From Dipetalonema caudispina (taxonomy: Eukaryota; Nematoda; Chromadorea; Rhabditida; Onchocercidae), in assembly GCA_013365325.1 (NCBI GenBank), contig JABVXV010000037.1, positions 310,001 to 374,000 on the forward strand: DNA of 64,000 nucleotides. Reading direction: 5' to 3'. This document shows, piece by piece, positions 53,606-64,000 of the stretch (its first letter is position 1; each line of letters begins with the position of its first letter). A model generated the notes under the pieces. It worked only from the letters and a program-made list of their open reading frames with translations, made no database searches and was not told the origin of the DNA. Both the position numbers and the translations under genes were made by a program.

Positions 53606-53628
53606 AGAGAGAGAGAGAGAGAGAGAGA
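53606..53628. repeat. (GA)n microsatellite
   Basis: About eleven uninterrupted GA units in the acy-1 upstream intergenic region. Confidence 0.85.
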
Positions 53629-54524
53629 AGATAAGGAAAATGTGATGAGAATGAAAAATTTGTAACTCATTGCTAAATATCAAATCATTATTTATGCTTT
53701 GTTTTTCGTAGAATTTTCCTCTCTTACATTTTACCTTTCTTCTTTTTTATTTTTCATCATATTTTATACTTAAATATCATTCCTGTCACCAATAAATTAC
53801 TTTTATCGACATTTTCTAATTTTTATATAATTGAAAAGAAAAAACTTTACTTCTAATGATAATGACATCTCATTAATAATAATTATTATTATGATTGTTG
53901 TTAAAATTAAATGATAATATATATTTATGATAACAATTGATTACATTTCATACTACAAAAGGTAAATCCTAAAAATTGCAATTCATCATTTAATTTTGAC
54001 AGTAATTACAATAATCAAATTTTATTCACATCATTATAATTATACAACTAACTATTTGATGTGCTACTATTAAACCATTAAAATTACCATTCTAAAAGTC
54101 TATTTTTATAATAAATCTTTTCAAAAAATAAGCTTTTTTTTTTTTCTTTTAAATTTAGTCCTTCCGAAAATTTTGCATTTTAATTAATTCAAAAATGAGA
54201 ACTTAAGAAAAATTAAATTTACTTCGTATACAAGCTAAAAAAAAAAAAAAATAACCCACTTTCAAGTAATGTTTAACCAGTTCTTTTTTTTCTTTTTTTT
54301 ACTATTCAATTATGATACTCTATGGTACATTCATAAAATCTATCTTTTCTAGTTTATTTTTAAGTTATCAATTATTACATTATGTTCTTCTCTCCTTCTC
54401 CCCCCCCACCCCATTCCAGCATATTATTATTGAAGGACACAAAAATTCGTATTAAAGAATGTATACATATATCAGCTGCTCCAATGGATATAAATAAATA
54501 TCCTCAAATGATGTTTTCATCATA

Positions 54525-54600
54525 TACACACACACACACACATACATACGGACAGACAGACACACACACACACACACATATGTATATATATATTTATATT
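54525..54600. repeat. (AC)n plus (TA)n compound microsatellite
   Basis: Two AC runs separated by a short CATACGGACAGACAG interruption, then a TA run. Non-coding. Confidence 0.85.
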
Positions 54601-57600
54601 TTATTGGCTTTTTTTTTGTTGTAAATTTTCATCAATATGAACAATTGAATGTATCCGAAACGGAGAGTTCTATCAATGGCTTATCAGGCATTTTATGATA
54701 ATTATAACTCTATGAATTTGTAACAAAAATCAAATATAAAAATTAATGATAAAATTTTCGAACAGATAAAAGAAATAAGGAAAAGATAAGAGGATGAAAG
54801 TAAAATAGAAAATGAACAATTTAATAATCAAACTATTTAATCAAATCAACTAATCTGACGATCCGTTTAGTAAACTGAAAGTTTGGTTATTCTATTTTGA
54901 TTCTCTATTTAATTTATGATTTTTATTCATTATAATCCTATTATTACATTTCTTCTTTTTTTGTAATAATCAATATAATTTCATACATTTCAAAATAAAT
55001 TATGCAAAAAAAGAAGAAGAAGAAGAGCATTAAGAAGAAAAATTACATATTGAACATTTTTTATTTTTTTTTTCTTTTTGTGCTATTTTTACAAAATTTG
55101 TTTTAGGAAATTGACAAAAAAATTTTGATTAATTTTACGTGAAATAAAATTTTGACGATGGAAAAGTACAAATATAATGTTCAAATAATTGTTGTTAATG
55201 TTATAGAGAAGAAATATTACTTAACTATTTTATTTGAATGAATATTATACTTCAAAAAAAAAAAAAGACAAAAAAAAAAAGGAAGGAAAAAAGAACAAAC
55301 TTTCAGCAATAGGAAAAGTGGTGATTTTTCAGACAACTGGTTCGATTAATGGAAATTTCACTGTTCGATGTTTTCTCGGCTTCCAGTTGCAGCAGTTTTT
55401 TTTTTTTTTTTTTTTTTTTTTTTGTTTTATTTTCAACCCTTCTCAAATCTCAACAGAATTGTAAATAAAGGGGTAAATGATGGTAAAGTACAAATCGATC
55501 AATTTAGCAAAATTTCCAAGACTATTATTTGGTCATTTACAAAGACTTATTAAAATGACCAAGATTAATCGGTCAGTTTCCAATATGATAATGTAATTAA
55601 GGATTGAATATAATAATGTTTGAAATACAGCTTGAATATTGCACACTTACCCTCAATTTTTTCCTTTTTTTCTTTTATTTCTTCCTCTCTCTTCTTTCTT
55701 TTCTAGCTTTTATCTTGGTGCAATCATTTTCGATCCATTTTTTTATGAATCTATTTAAAATTTAATTTTCAGTCAAGACCCAAAAAGGAAAAAGAAGAAT
55801 GAAAGGAAATATCAAATTACATAGCAAATCGAATTTATGGCTTAGAAAATGGTACGCAAATATTCCATCTAAAAAAATTATTCAATAATTATTCATTTGC
55901 ATGGTACCAATAGTGAATAAGATCATGAACTTTTTCATATAATACTTTGAGAAATTTTGTCATTTCACTAATTAAAATTTATGGATTCAAGTACAAGAGT
56001 GGAACTAAGCATTAAAGATAACTGACCAAAAATAAAATTTGTGAACATTGAATTAAATTGATACTAAAGAAAACTATTAATTCAGTCAAAAATTAAGGTT
56101 AACAACTGTATAGCATTAAAGTAAAAGATTATAATCAATTAAAGAAAAGCTATGATTGCCCGTATCATGAGTATCGTTTAATCATATCTTTATTTCGAGA
56201 AAAATTAAATTCACAAATTCATCAAAAAAAAAAGAAGCCAGAAAGAAGCCCAAATAATAGAACTATTCAGAAAGAAAGTTTTCATCTTATTCCTCGAAAG
56301 TTCGAAAACTCATCGAATTATTGATGAAACTATGCCTTTTAAAAATCATATTTGGATTGGAAGTGACGGAAGGAAGTTTATTATCATTGCTTAAATTATC
56401 CATTCAAAAGTTAACTATTATTTAGTTTGATAAGTTAATTTTACTCATTTCTGAAGGAATATTTGATAACATTTGTTTGATAGGTCATGAAGAAAAGAAA
56501 CAACATTGTTCAAAAAAGTAATACATTCTGTGACACTGACAATTCAAAATTTCTCCAATGAAGAAGTAATGATGTTACTATGTCTTCGTCATCTATGAAC
56601 AAACAAGTACATTTGAAAATTAAATGGGTAAGCAAACATCATAATTCTTGATAGTTTGCAAATCTGAATGTAATTCAAACAAAATGAAAATAACACAACT
56701 AAACTACAATTTGTCTAAATAATTTAAGAAAAATTAAAAATGCAATATAAGCAATATGATCAATCTTAAATAAACGATAACAGAATTAATATCACACTTA
56801 TGGTTAGCATAATATAACATAACATAAATGTTTGCAAATACAATATGTAATGCAGTATAATTAACGTTAATGGTAATGATTTGTAGAATTAATGAATAAT
56901 TGATAGTAATTTTAAATAATTCCATATTCTCAAAAATAATAGGTAATATAATGTCAAACTTATTAAAAATTAATTCTTAATTCCTAACATAATTAATTTC
57001 CTTTAAACCATTTCCTAATTTAGCATTGATGAATCAAATCATATAACTCTTTCAATATTGATAATACACTGCAGGGTAAATCATTTAACTAAAAAATTTT
57101 CTAATAAATTACACAAAAATTAACCTATCATGTTGCAAGGAACGATAAATTTGATATTTTCCCGAGAATTACATAATACATCTGAGATTTCCTAAAAGAG
57201 TAAAATAATGGCATTATTTCAGACATCTATTAATAATAGAAATTATTCAAGACGAAATGAAGAACATAAGAATACTGAGAGGCTTGCTTATCTCAACCAG
57301 AAAAGGAGGGCATTAATAGGCACATTCCATCTCATTTCTTCTTCTCTCTTTTCTCTCTTTAACATCACAAATATCGGAGACGATAGACAGCAAAGTAATG
57401 ATGAGTCAAATTTTCTTTCTTAAAATTAAATTTTCCAAATGGCAAGTTAAAATGAAGTGTATGCTTGCATTACGTTCCTTTTGAATAACTTCATATTTTC
57501 ATCGGTATCGCTTTAATATGAGAGCTTTCCAGAAAAAGTAAAATGAAGCAATGATAATTCAGGAAGGTAAAAATGAATAAAAGAGTAATTTAGAAAGATG

Positions 57601-58008
57601 AAATAAATAAAAGAATAACTCGATGAAATGAAATGGATAATTTGGAAATAGTAAAATGAATCAAATGGATAATCCGGTAACAGTGTAGTAAATGAGACAG
57701 ATCGCCAAAAAATATCAATAAGATTTGACATGCCATTTATTATTGTTGGAACATTCCAGCAATATCCGATATGTATTACCTCTTTCTCTTGGCCCACCGT
57801 AATTACTTAATCCCAATTATTTCATTGGCTTCATTTACAATTAAGCCCAGTCTTCCTGTCTTTCATACCAATAGCTAAACTATAACGGCCTATTATATCA
57901 TGTTCCACATTGCGAAATTTTAACATCCCTTTTAAGTATTATAAATGTTAATTACAATGAATTCATGTTTCATTTAATTAATTGCATCAATAAATTATTA
58001 TTATTTAA

Positions 58009-58014
58009 TTTATT
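58009..58014 (-). terminator. Possible poly(A) signal of the PHLPP gene
   Basis: AATAAA on the minus strand, 12 bases after the stop codon. If used, the 3' untranslated region would be very short; other AT-rich variants lie further on. Confidence 0.3.
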
Positions 58015-58026
58015 TTCATCCATTTG

Positions 58027-58766
58027 TTACACGTTGTATAGTTTCATGATTTTTCCATCTGAAGTTCGAAATCGAAGTTGTTCACTAAGAGTTAATCTGG
58101 CATGTTGAAAACGTTCTTTACTATCGGCAATCGCTGCAGCACTTAAACGATCGTACATATCAATTTTTTTACGAATTGAAAATCGATCAATTGATGCTTC
58201 TTGTTCATTATGCGGATCTGGTGGTGCACTGGAAGGTGATACACCTCGTGAAGTGCTATATTTTGAAACAGTACTACATTCAGATGGCCAACTACTGAAA
58301 AAAAAAGAAATATTCTGGGAAGGATATTTTCGATAAGTGATACTTTAAAGCATTTCAAATTTTAAGATTTATAATTTTAGTTCATGAATTTTCATATAAA
58401 ACCTTGCTTATTACCTTTTTTTTTTTTTTTGAGAATAAGATTAATTTCTCTATTAATGAAACTTATTTCAAACTATGAGCTTTTCTCTTTTCCTTTCATT
58501 CTAAAAGAAAATATTTGAAATGATTTCTGATGCAAACTACTACAACTGTCATAGTTCAAAAATTCATTATTCATAGATAAATCATTGGCACCTGTCGATG
58601 TTATTCGGCATTAGTTCCAATGTACTAAAGTTTCCTTTCTTATTCCATAACTGAAGACCATAGGTTAGAGGATAGTCGTTATTCGAATCATCATCAATCT
58701 TATTTATTGCTTCACTGATTTGCTCTAATCGTTCTTCTATATTACGCAACAAATTGACGCCATTTT
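58027..58766 (-). CDS. phlp-2: PHLPP C-terminal tail exons
   Basis: Exons 58766-58592 and 58294-58027. The first predicts a short amphipathic, possibly coiled-coil helix (LLRNIEERLEQISEAINKID). The second is Ser/Pro-rich, then basic (FSIRKKIDMYDRLSAAAIAD), ending FRTSDGKIMKLYNV. A hydrophobic C-terminal valine could bind a PDZ domain, as the C-termini of mammalian PHLPPs do; the sequence here is different, so that is speculative. Confidence 0.8.
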
Positions 58767-60273
58767 CTGAACCAATTTCAAATTTTCAAACATACACACA
58801 TACACACACATACACACACACACACATTCACACACACACACACACACATACAAATTAAATTTTAATTAATAATTATTTTATTATTAATTCATAAATTAAT
58901 CTTGAAAAAAAAAAAAAAAAAAAAAAAAAAAACTAATCCTTTTGTTACATTACTAACTTTATCAATACATATCATACTTTTTGATGATTATACAATTAAT
59001 AATTGCATGTTGATTAAATTATACATTTACTTCATATCTTCTCTTCTTAATATTATCTTATTTTTCTTCGAGATAATTTGCATCCTCAAATTTATCGATT
59101 CATAAATTCAGGCAATTCCGGAATTTGAATCATTAATCAGGTATGAAATTTATGCAATAGCATACGAATATCTATAATTTTATAGATCACAATTTAAGGA
59201 TCTCTAATATATTGATACATAAAATTACTTGGATAGGTAGATTTGATGGTTGTAGATGATCCTTCTGAATTCCTATCTTGATAGCAACATTCTTCTTGAA
59301 CTCGTTTGAATCGAATAACAATAATACTCACATTGCCAACATATTCAAATGCTTGCACTATATCCTGCAATAAAAATGCAGAAATATTAGATTAATTTAG
59401 AAAAAGGAAAAGAAAAAAATTAATCTTCAAGAATGAATGGTAATAAATTATTATTTTATCAATATACTTCTATAACTTTAAGAGAAAAAAAAAAAACTAT
59501 TGAAATATTTTAGCAAGATTCATCTTCAAAAAGCTTTATATCAATCGTATTTCATATTTAAGCTTATAGCTTATAAGCATCTTTTGGATTCAATTTCATA
59601 GCACTTTTACAATTCTGATTTTTTCGATGGAAAGTGTTTAATTTCTGTTTGCTGTTCAGTTCTTAAAAATCAATTACAAAAAAAAAAAAAAAAAAATGGA
59701 AACATACAAGTTTCCCATTTCTGTGCTAGCAATTTTTCAGGAAAAAAGAAAATCTTTTTTAACCTGCAATTTTTTTGCTGCAATTTGTGGATTATGCGTA
59801 GTTCGAATACTATCCACGGCTTCCTGCGGAGAAATATATTTCCATAATGCTCGTGAACTAATTATAATGAACTCATCAGCTTCCGTAAGGTTCACCGTAT
59901 CCTAGAAATGATTAGTTTTGTTCTCTTCTCAATCAAAAAATAAAATTTATTAATATTTATTTACTAGTAGAAAAATCTAAACTTTTCAACATATTCAAAT
60001 ATTTTAGTAAATAGAAAGTCACGTGTAATTAATTCTTGACATTACTTACGTTTTCGATTAGTACGCTTTCACGTTATCTAATTTATGATAGGATAGAAAA
60101 AACTGTTCCTTTTTACAATTTCTTTTTTTACAGACTTTTCAAGTAAACCTGATAAGATTTCGGAAGAACAGCAGGATAAAGGAATGAAAATCCAAGTGAA
60201 CTTGCTGACAAACATATTCCATCAATTAAATTATCCTGAAATGAAAACGTTTCTATTTTTGCTCTTAAGGCAT

Positions 60274-60306
<33 letters not shown>

Positions 60307-63300
60307 GGAAATAAAAGTAATTAAACAAATCGATTGAATAATGATGGTTTCCTTTCATTTATACGATACAAACATTGAAATTTGAAGAATTTAAAAAGTC
60401 TTCCAGAACCTGATTAAGTATCGCGTTACCGGTACGTAGCTGATTATAATCTTCCGGTGTTATTGTAATTGCTTGGCTTGGTAACTGTAAGGCATTTCCA
60501 GAACGACATAATACTGCTCGAATACCGCCGATTGTTGCGAAGAGTAGTCGATGTTGCTCAATTTTAAGAAGCATTGCTGCTGCACCAAGACGTTCACCAA
60601 TTTGACCGAGATGTTCATGGGCATAAATTAAAGCCATTTTCAAGATATGCTTATTAATTAAGGCCTGAAATAAAATATAGAGGGAGGAAATTGAATTGTC
60701 AGCAGTGATAGAAAATATTATTTCATTCATTGCTAACACAGGAATGGAATACTTGAAAAGAATTGAATTACTTCATCATCCTCATAATTCACATATGAAA
60801 GTTTAGATATCTGATTTTCTGATAAATTAGCAAATATGAAGTAATAACAGAGGATAGGATATGATTACCTGTTTTTGAAGGAAGTCTTTTATTTTTTCGA
60901 TTACAATTGTTGCAATCTGATCATTATTTCCACCATCAATCAAACCAAAAATTCCCTTCATATTTGGATTTGATCGAATTTGTCGAATACATAGTCTAGA
61001 AATGATATTCTAATCAAGCTATTCACTTAACCTATCCAGTCATTAATGAAACAATTGTGTACCGGATTTAACTCACATACAAAACTATAAACTCTATTAA
61101 GTTAATTTGAATCAGGTCATTGAATTTCTTTCTGTACCTGTTCAATATATGATCTATTGTATTTGACATTATTTATACTTGTTCTTAATTACGATGAAAT
61201 ACTAAGATAAAAATGATGGTAAAACTCAAATACTTATTACAGTAAAAATATATTTGCATCAAATAAACCAAAATTAAATTAATTACACACACGCACACAC
61301 AGACACATACAGACACATCTCCACATACACATAATTTTTTTCAAAAATTATTCCACGGAACAAGAATGGCTAAGGATAATAATGATTAATTCTGGTCAAA
61401 AATAATTCATATCTCCACATTTATCTTCTGCAAGATGAAATTTTTCTTTTGAAAAAAAAAAAAAAACATTAAAATATTTCAATTATATACAAAAAGATTT
61501 ACTTATTTCGTTGTCCAGCTGATTCACTAAAACCAACATGAAATGTATTACAATTGCATTCACTTCCAACATCCACTACTGATACTGTTTGACCTTGTCT
61601 GTGACAATAACAATATCAGATAAGATAGAAATTGTAGATTTTCATATTTTGTTGAAGAATTTTTTCACCCTAAGATACACTTCTTCTTCCTTACAGATAC
61701 AAGCTAAGTTAGAGATGTTGAATATTTTTTTTTTTTTAAATGAAAAGAGAAAACAAGAATTTAAAAAAAGGAAACAAACTGAGCCAATCTTCATCTCACC
61801 TCAATCTCTAATAGCTTTCCAAATTAAAGAAGCTGATCGGAATATTTAGCAGCACTACTTGATCAATTTCATTCATTTCACTTACTTTTTTGGCTTTATA
61901 TTATCAGTATCAATTTGCAACATGTAATTACAGGTAAGATCAAGATGTTTTAGGGTTCTTGCCATGCATAAATTTGTATTCAAAGTTCCAAATTCGTTGT
62001 TTGAAATATCCAGTAACTGTTTAAAAAAAAGTCATTAGTTGCTGTTGTGCACATTGTAATAATGGAGTGAATAATGTTAAAAAATACTCTCAAACAATCT
62101 TCTCAAAAATTTCAAACAAGTTGAAAAAAATATTTCCATATGTTATGTCAAACTACCAAAAATCTGATAATTTACCCTACCAATAACATTAATAACTTGG
62201 TTGTACAGAAAGCTTTACCAATGATTTTACTTAGAATAAATAAATATGAAATTAAATAATCGTAATTTACTCTGATTCAAAAGTGAAATAAATCATTTGT
62301 CAAATGATTATTAATGAATTGAGAACATACAAGTAATTGCGGTGATTGTGAGAAATCCGGAATTATTGTGATACTATTTGAATGTATCCGTAGGACTTGC
62401 AAATTAGGTAATTGTGCAAATGAAGTTGAAACCGAAGTGAGATAATTCGCTGATAAATTCACTTCTTCCAATGCTACCAGACAGCTCAAACAACTTCAGA
62501 AAAAAAAATTGCAATTTTTCTAAATTTTTAGACAGAAATTTATAAAATGAACAAAATAGAAAAAGTAATGATTATGAAGTTCTATAAATTATAATCAAGG
62601 AGCAAAAGTTTATCTATATCATGCTGGTCTAGCAAAGAAGTGGACATTGGTATTCCTAATTTCCAATAGTTTTTTTTAAACGATTCACCTATTAAAGTTA
62701 CTTTTACTCTTTTAATAATTAACCTGGTGTAATCATTAAATACTTTCCACACTGTGATTACAGTTAAAATTAAAATATACAATTTTTTCTTTTTGTTTGA
62801 AACGAGGATGATATCATTGTTTTGAAAGGATTTAAATAATGTACAGTGATGCAAACTCCACATTTCAGGTATAACCATCTAAAGTGATAAGTTTAACTAA
62901 TTCAATAATTGAATACTTGAAAAAAAAAACCTGTCGTCAAAAAATTTGAGTTGATTATAAGAAAGATCTAAAAGTCGCAGACGTCGACAGGATACCACAA
63001 CACTAATTACGCTCTCATCCAGAAAATTGTTAGCTGCTCGAAGAAATTGAAGCCGATTCAGATCAAGCATTGTATTTGCACTTGGAAGTTTTTTAAGACG
63101 ATTATGTGAAACATTCAGATTTTTCAACCTGAAATAATGATTATACAACGATCTTAAAAGAATTTGCGTACTTGTACAGATTCATTTCATTATTTATAAA
63201 ATGTTTATCTTCAATGAATCCTTTCATACATGCATGCATTTTGATATGATTTAGAAAGACTTACTATTCAGAAAGATTACTTTAGAAGGAACAGATGCAG

Positions 63301-63822
63301 AAAGACTTACTTCAGAAAGAACAGATTCAGAAACTTACTTATTCGCTACTTTTAGTAATTCATTCGGTAACACATCTATGCAGTTATTATGCAATGATAG
63401 AACTTCCAATGAACAATTCTCGACAACATCTGGTAGATGTTCAATTTTATTATTGTTTACGTACAAATTTTTTAATCTGCTTATATTCATGAAAATCCTG
63501 GAAAAAAAAAGTGGAAATATTTTGAATTCAATAAGGCTGATGAGTTGTTAAAATTTAGACTCTTTAAGCAAACAAAATTGAGATTCTGAAGTTTTCTATT
63601 TCTTCCTCATTTCTGTACTCTTCTTTCCATTTCTATTTTCGGTTCAAGAATTCTAGAAAGTTAACCTATTCGGTAAATAAAGAATAAGATTATGATGGGC
63701 AGAAATTGTTTCAACATGTTGTAAATCTGTTAGCCATTCCGGTAATGAAGTAAAACGATTAAATGAGATCGAAAATACCATCAGTTGAATGGGTACAGGC
63801 ATTATTATTGCTTGTGATAGCT
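58027..63822 (-). CDS. phlp-2: PHLPP-type LRR / PP2C-like protein, 3' part (open at right edge)
   Basis: Exons on minus: 63822-63666, 63497-63339, 63128-62931, 62493-62331, 62016-61886, 61598-61503, 60995-60869, 60664-60410, 60235-60149, 59901-59764, 59364-59229, 58766-58592 and 58294-58027 (TAA at 58029-58027). All phases agree, giving about 695 residues of C-terminal sequence; the 5' part lies beyond the window. Leucine-rich repeats (LKNLNVSHNRLKKLP, LRLLDLSYNQLKFF, LEEVNLSANYLTSV) lead into a PP2C fold through FSESAGQRNKLCI. GERLGAAAMLLKI, LCRSGNALQL and SSLGFSFLYPAVLPKS align with mammalian PHLPP1/2, which dephosphorylate AKT and PKC. The C. elegans homologue is phlp-2 (F43C1.1), from memory. 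Several metal-binding acids are missing, so activity is doubtful. The C-terminus ends KIMKLYNV. Confidence 0.9.
58792..58851. repeat. (CA)n microsatellite in PHLPP intron
   Basis: Interrupted CA run in the intron between the exons ending at 59229 and starting at 58766. A run of about 29 A residues follows at 58903-58931. Confidence 0.85.
59229..61598 (-). CDS. phlp-2: PHLPP degenerate PP2C phosphatase domain
   Basis: Six exons (61598-61503, 60995-60869, 60664-60410, 60235-60149, 59901-59764, 59364-59229). Motifs in order: GIFGLIDGGNND (the PP2C FGxxDGHGG site, Asp kept, His replaced), LLFATIGGIRAVLCRSG (GD of the consensus replaced by GG), ADEFIIISSRALWKYIS (DG of the consensus DGLWD replaced by RA) and EYVGNVSIIVIRF (D of DNxS replaced by G). 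Mammalian PHLPPs also diverge at the second and third of these, but this protein is more eroded. The fold is clear; catalysis is not. Confidence 0.88.
61283..61330. repeat. (CA)n microsatellite in PHLPP intron
   Basis: CACA and CAGACA units in the intron between exons 61598-61503 and 60995-60869. Confidence 0.75.
61886..63822 (-). CDS. phlp-2: PHLPP leucine-rich repeat exons
   Basis: Five exons (63822-63666, 63497-63339, 63128-62931, 62493-62331, 62016-61886) encode at least ten leucine-rich repeats with the L-x-x-L-x-x-N core, for example LKNLYVNNNKIEHLP, LEVLSLHNNCIDVLP, LQVLRIHSNSITIIP and LKHLDLTCNYM. Introns fall at varying phases within repeats. The exon 62493-62331 uses an unusual acceptor, ctgaag. 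More repeats and any PH or RA domain would lie to the right of the window. Confidence 0.9.
63251..63338. repeat. Tandem duplication carrying 5' splice-site copies
   Basis: On minus, the true donor after GCGAATAA is gtaagtttctg. The next 90 bases repeat the unit gtaagt-c-tttctgaatctg with a period near 28-30, giving further gtaagt copies at about 63310 and 63263 and a gtaat variant at about 63280. Confidence 0.7.
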
Positions 63823-64000
63823 CTGAAATTTGATTGCAATGTTAATCTGATTTTAAGTTACATTAATCACAAAATACATGAACGTTTGTTTTGCTATACT
63901 TTTCTCTGTACTGTAAAATCTAAAATTTTAATTTGGGAACAAAATCTACATCATCATGAAATTGTTATGAACCTTTACAGCTTACAGGGTTATATGTTAT

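Larger units (their letters stand above)
49883..58026. other. Intergenic region upstream of acy-1
   Basis: About 8.1 kb between the acy-1 start and the 3' end of the PHLPP gene. It is dense in poly-A/T runs (50010-50035, 50142-50166, 53518-53546, 55398-55423), GA repeats (51178-51214, 53606-53628) and an AC/TA repeat at 54525. No coding exon or RNA gene was recognised. The acy-1 promoter should lie at its left end, but no element could be named. Confidence 0.6.

Noticed and set aside
58902..59105. Plus-strand frame starting with a lysine run
   Set aside because: Begins in a poly-A tract inside a PHLPP intron; no support.
1..64000. Retrotransposon or DNA transposon open reading frames
   Set aside because: No reverse transcriptase, integrase or transposase motif was seen in any frame; only simple repeats and one possible MITE-like repeat.
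1..64000. tRNA or rRNA genes
   Set aside because: No GTTCGANNC T-loop with a matching A-box and cloverleaf, and no rRNA-like GC-rich conserved block, was found by eye.

Overview
The window is eukaryotic nuclear DNA, very AT-rich, with multi-exon genes separated by GT-AG (and at least one GC-AG) introns. Content and gene style point to a parasitic nematode, most likely a filarial worm; species is not determinable from sequence alone. No rRNA, tRNA, CRISPR array, prokaryotic operon or intact transposon was seen. All four genes I can support lie on the minus strand.

Layout (left to right = 3' to 5' for the genes): (1) 1-20352, a formin of the INF2/FHDC1 class, open at the left edge: start codon at 20352, a short armadillo-like N-terminal region spread over small exons in very long introns, an acidic linker, FH1 and the first part of FH2. 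(2) 20353-37038, about 16.7 kb of mostly non-coding DNA with a perfect hairpin, a possible MITE-like inverted repeat, a 29-bp minisatellite and one orphan plus-strand reading frame (29028-29489) that looks compositionally foreign. (3) 37039-38253, a small, unrecognised putative membrane-protein gene lying 190 bp downstream of the next gene. (4) 38444-49882, a complete membrane adenylyl cyclase of the AC9/ACY-1 type; 23 exons joined by hand keep one frame and give 1389 residues. (5) 49883-58026, about 8 kb of simple-sequence-rich intergenic DNA. (6) 58027-64000, the C-terminal part of a PHLPP-type protein (leucine-rich repeats followed by a degenerate PP2C domain), open at the right edge.

Functionally the cyclase makes cAMP downstream of Gs-coupled receptors, PHLPP proteins oppose AGC kinases (in mammals), and the formin builds actin filaments. 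Nothing shows that they act together. In C. elegans acy-1, the PHLPP homologue and an INF2-like formin (exc-6) are, from memory, all on chromosome III, so the window fits conserved chromosome-level linkage.

The most notable observations are: the PHLPP phosphatase domain lacks most metal-binding acidic residues; the cyclase has a mixed forskolin pocket and a microsatellite-built N-terminus; at least one cyclase intron uses a GC donor; a 5' splice site in the PHLPP gene lies in a tandemly duplicated segment; and the orphan frame at 29.0-29.5 kb may be a relic of endosymbiont DNA.
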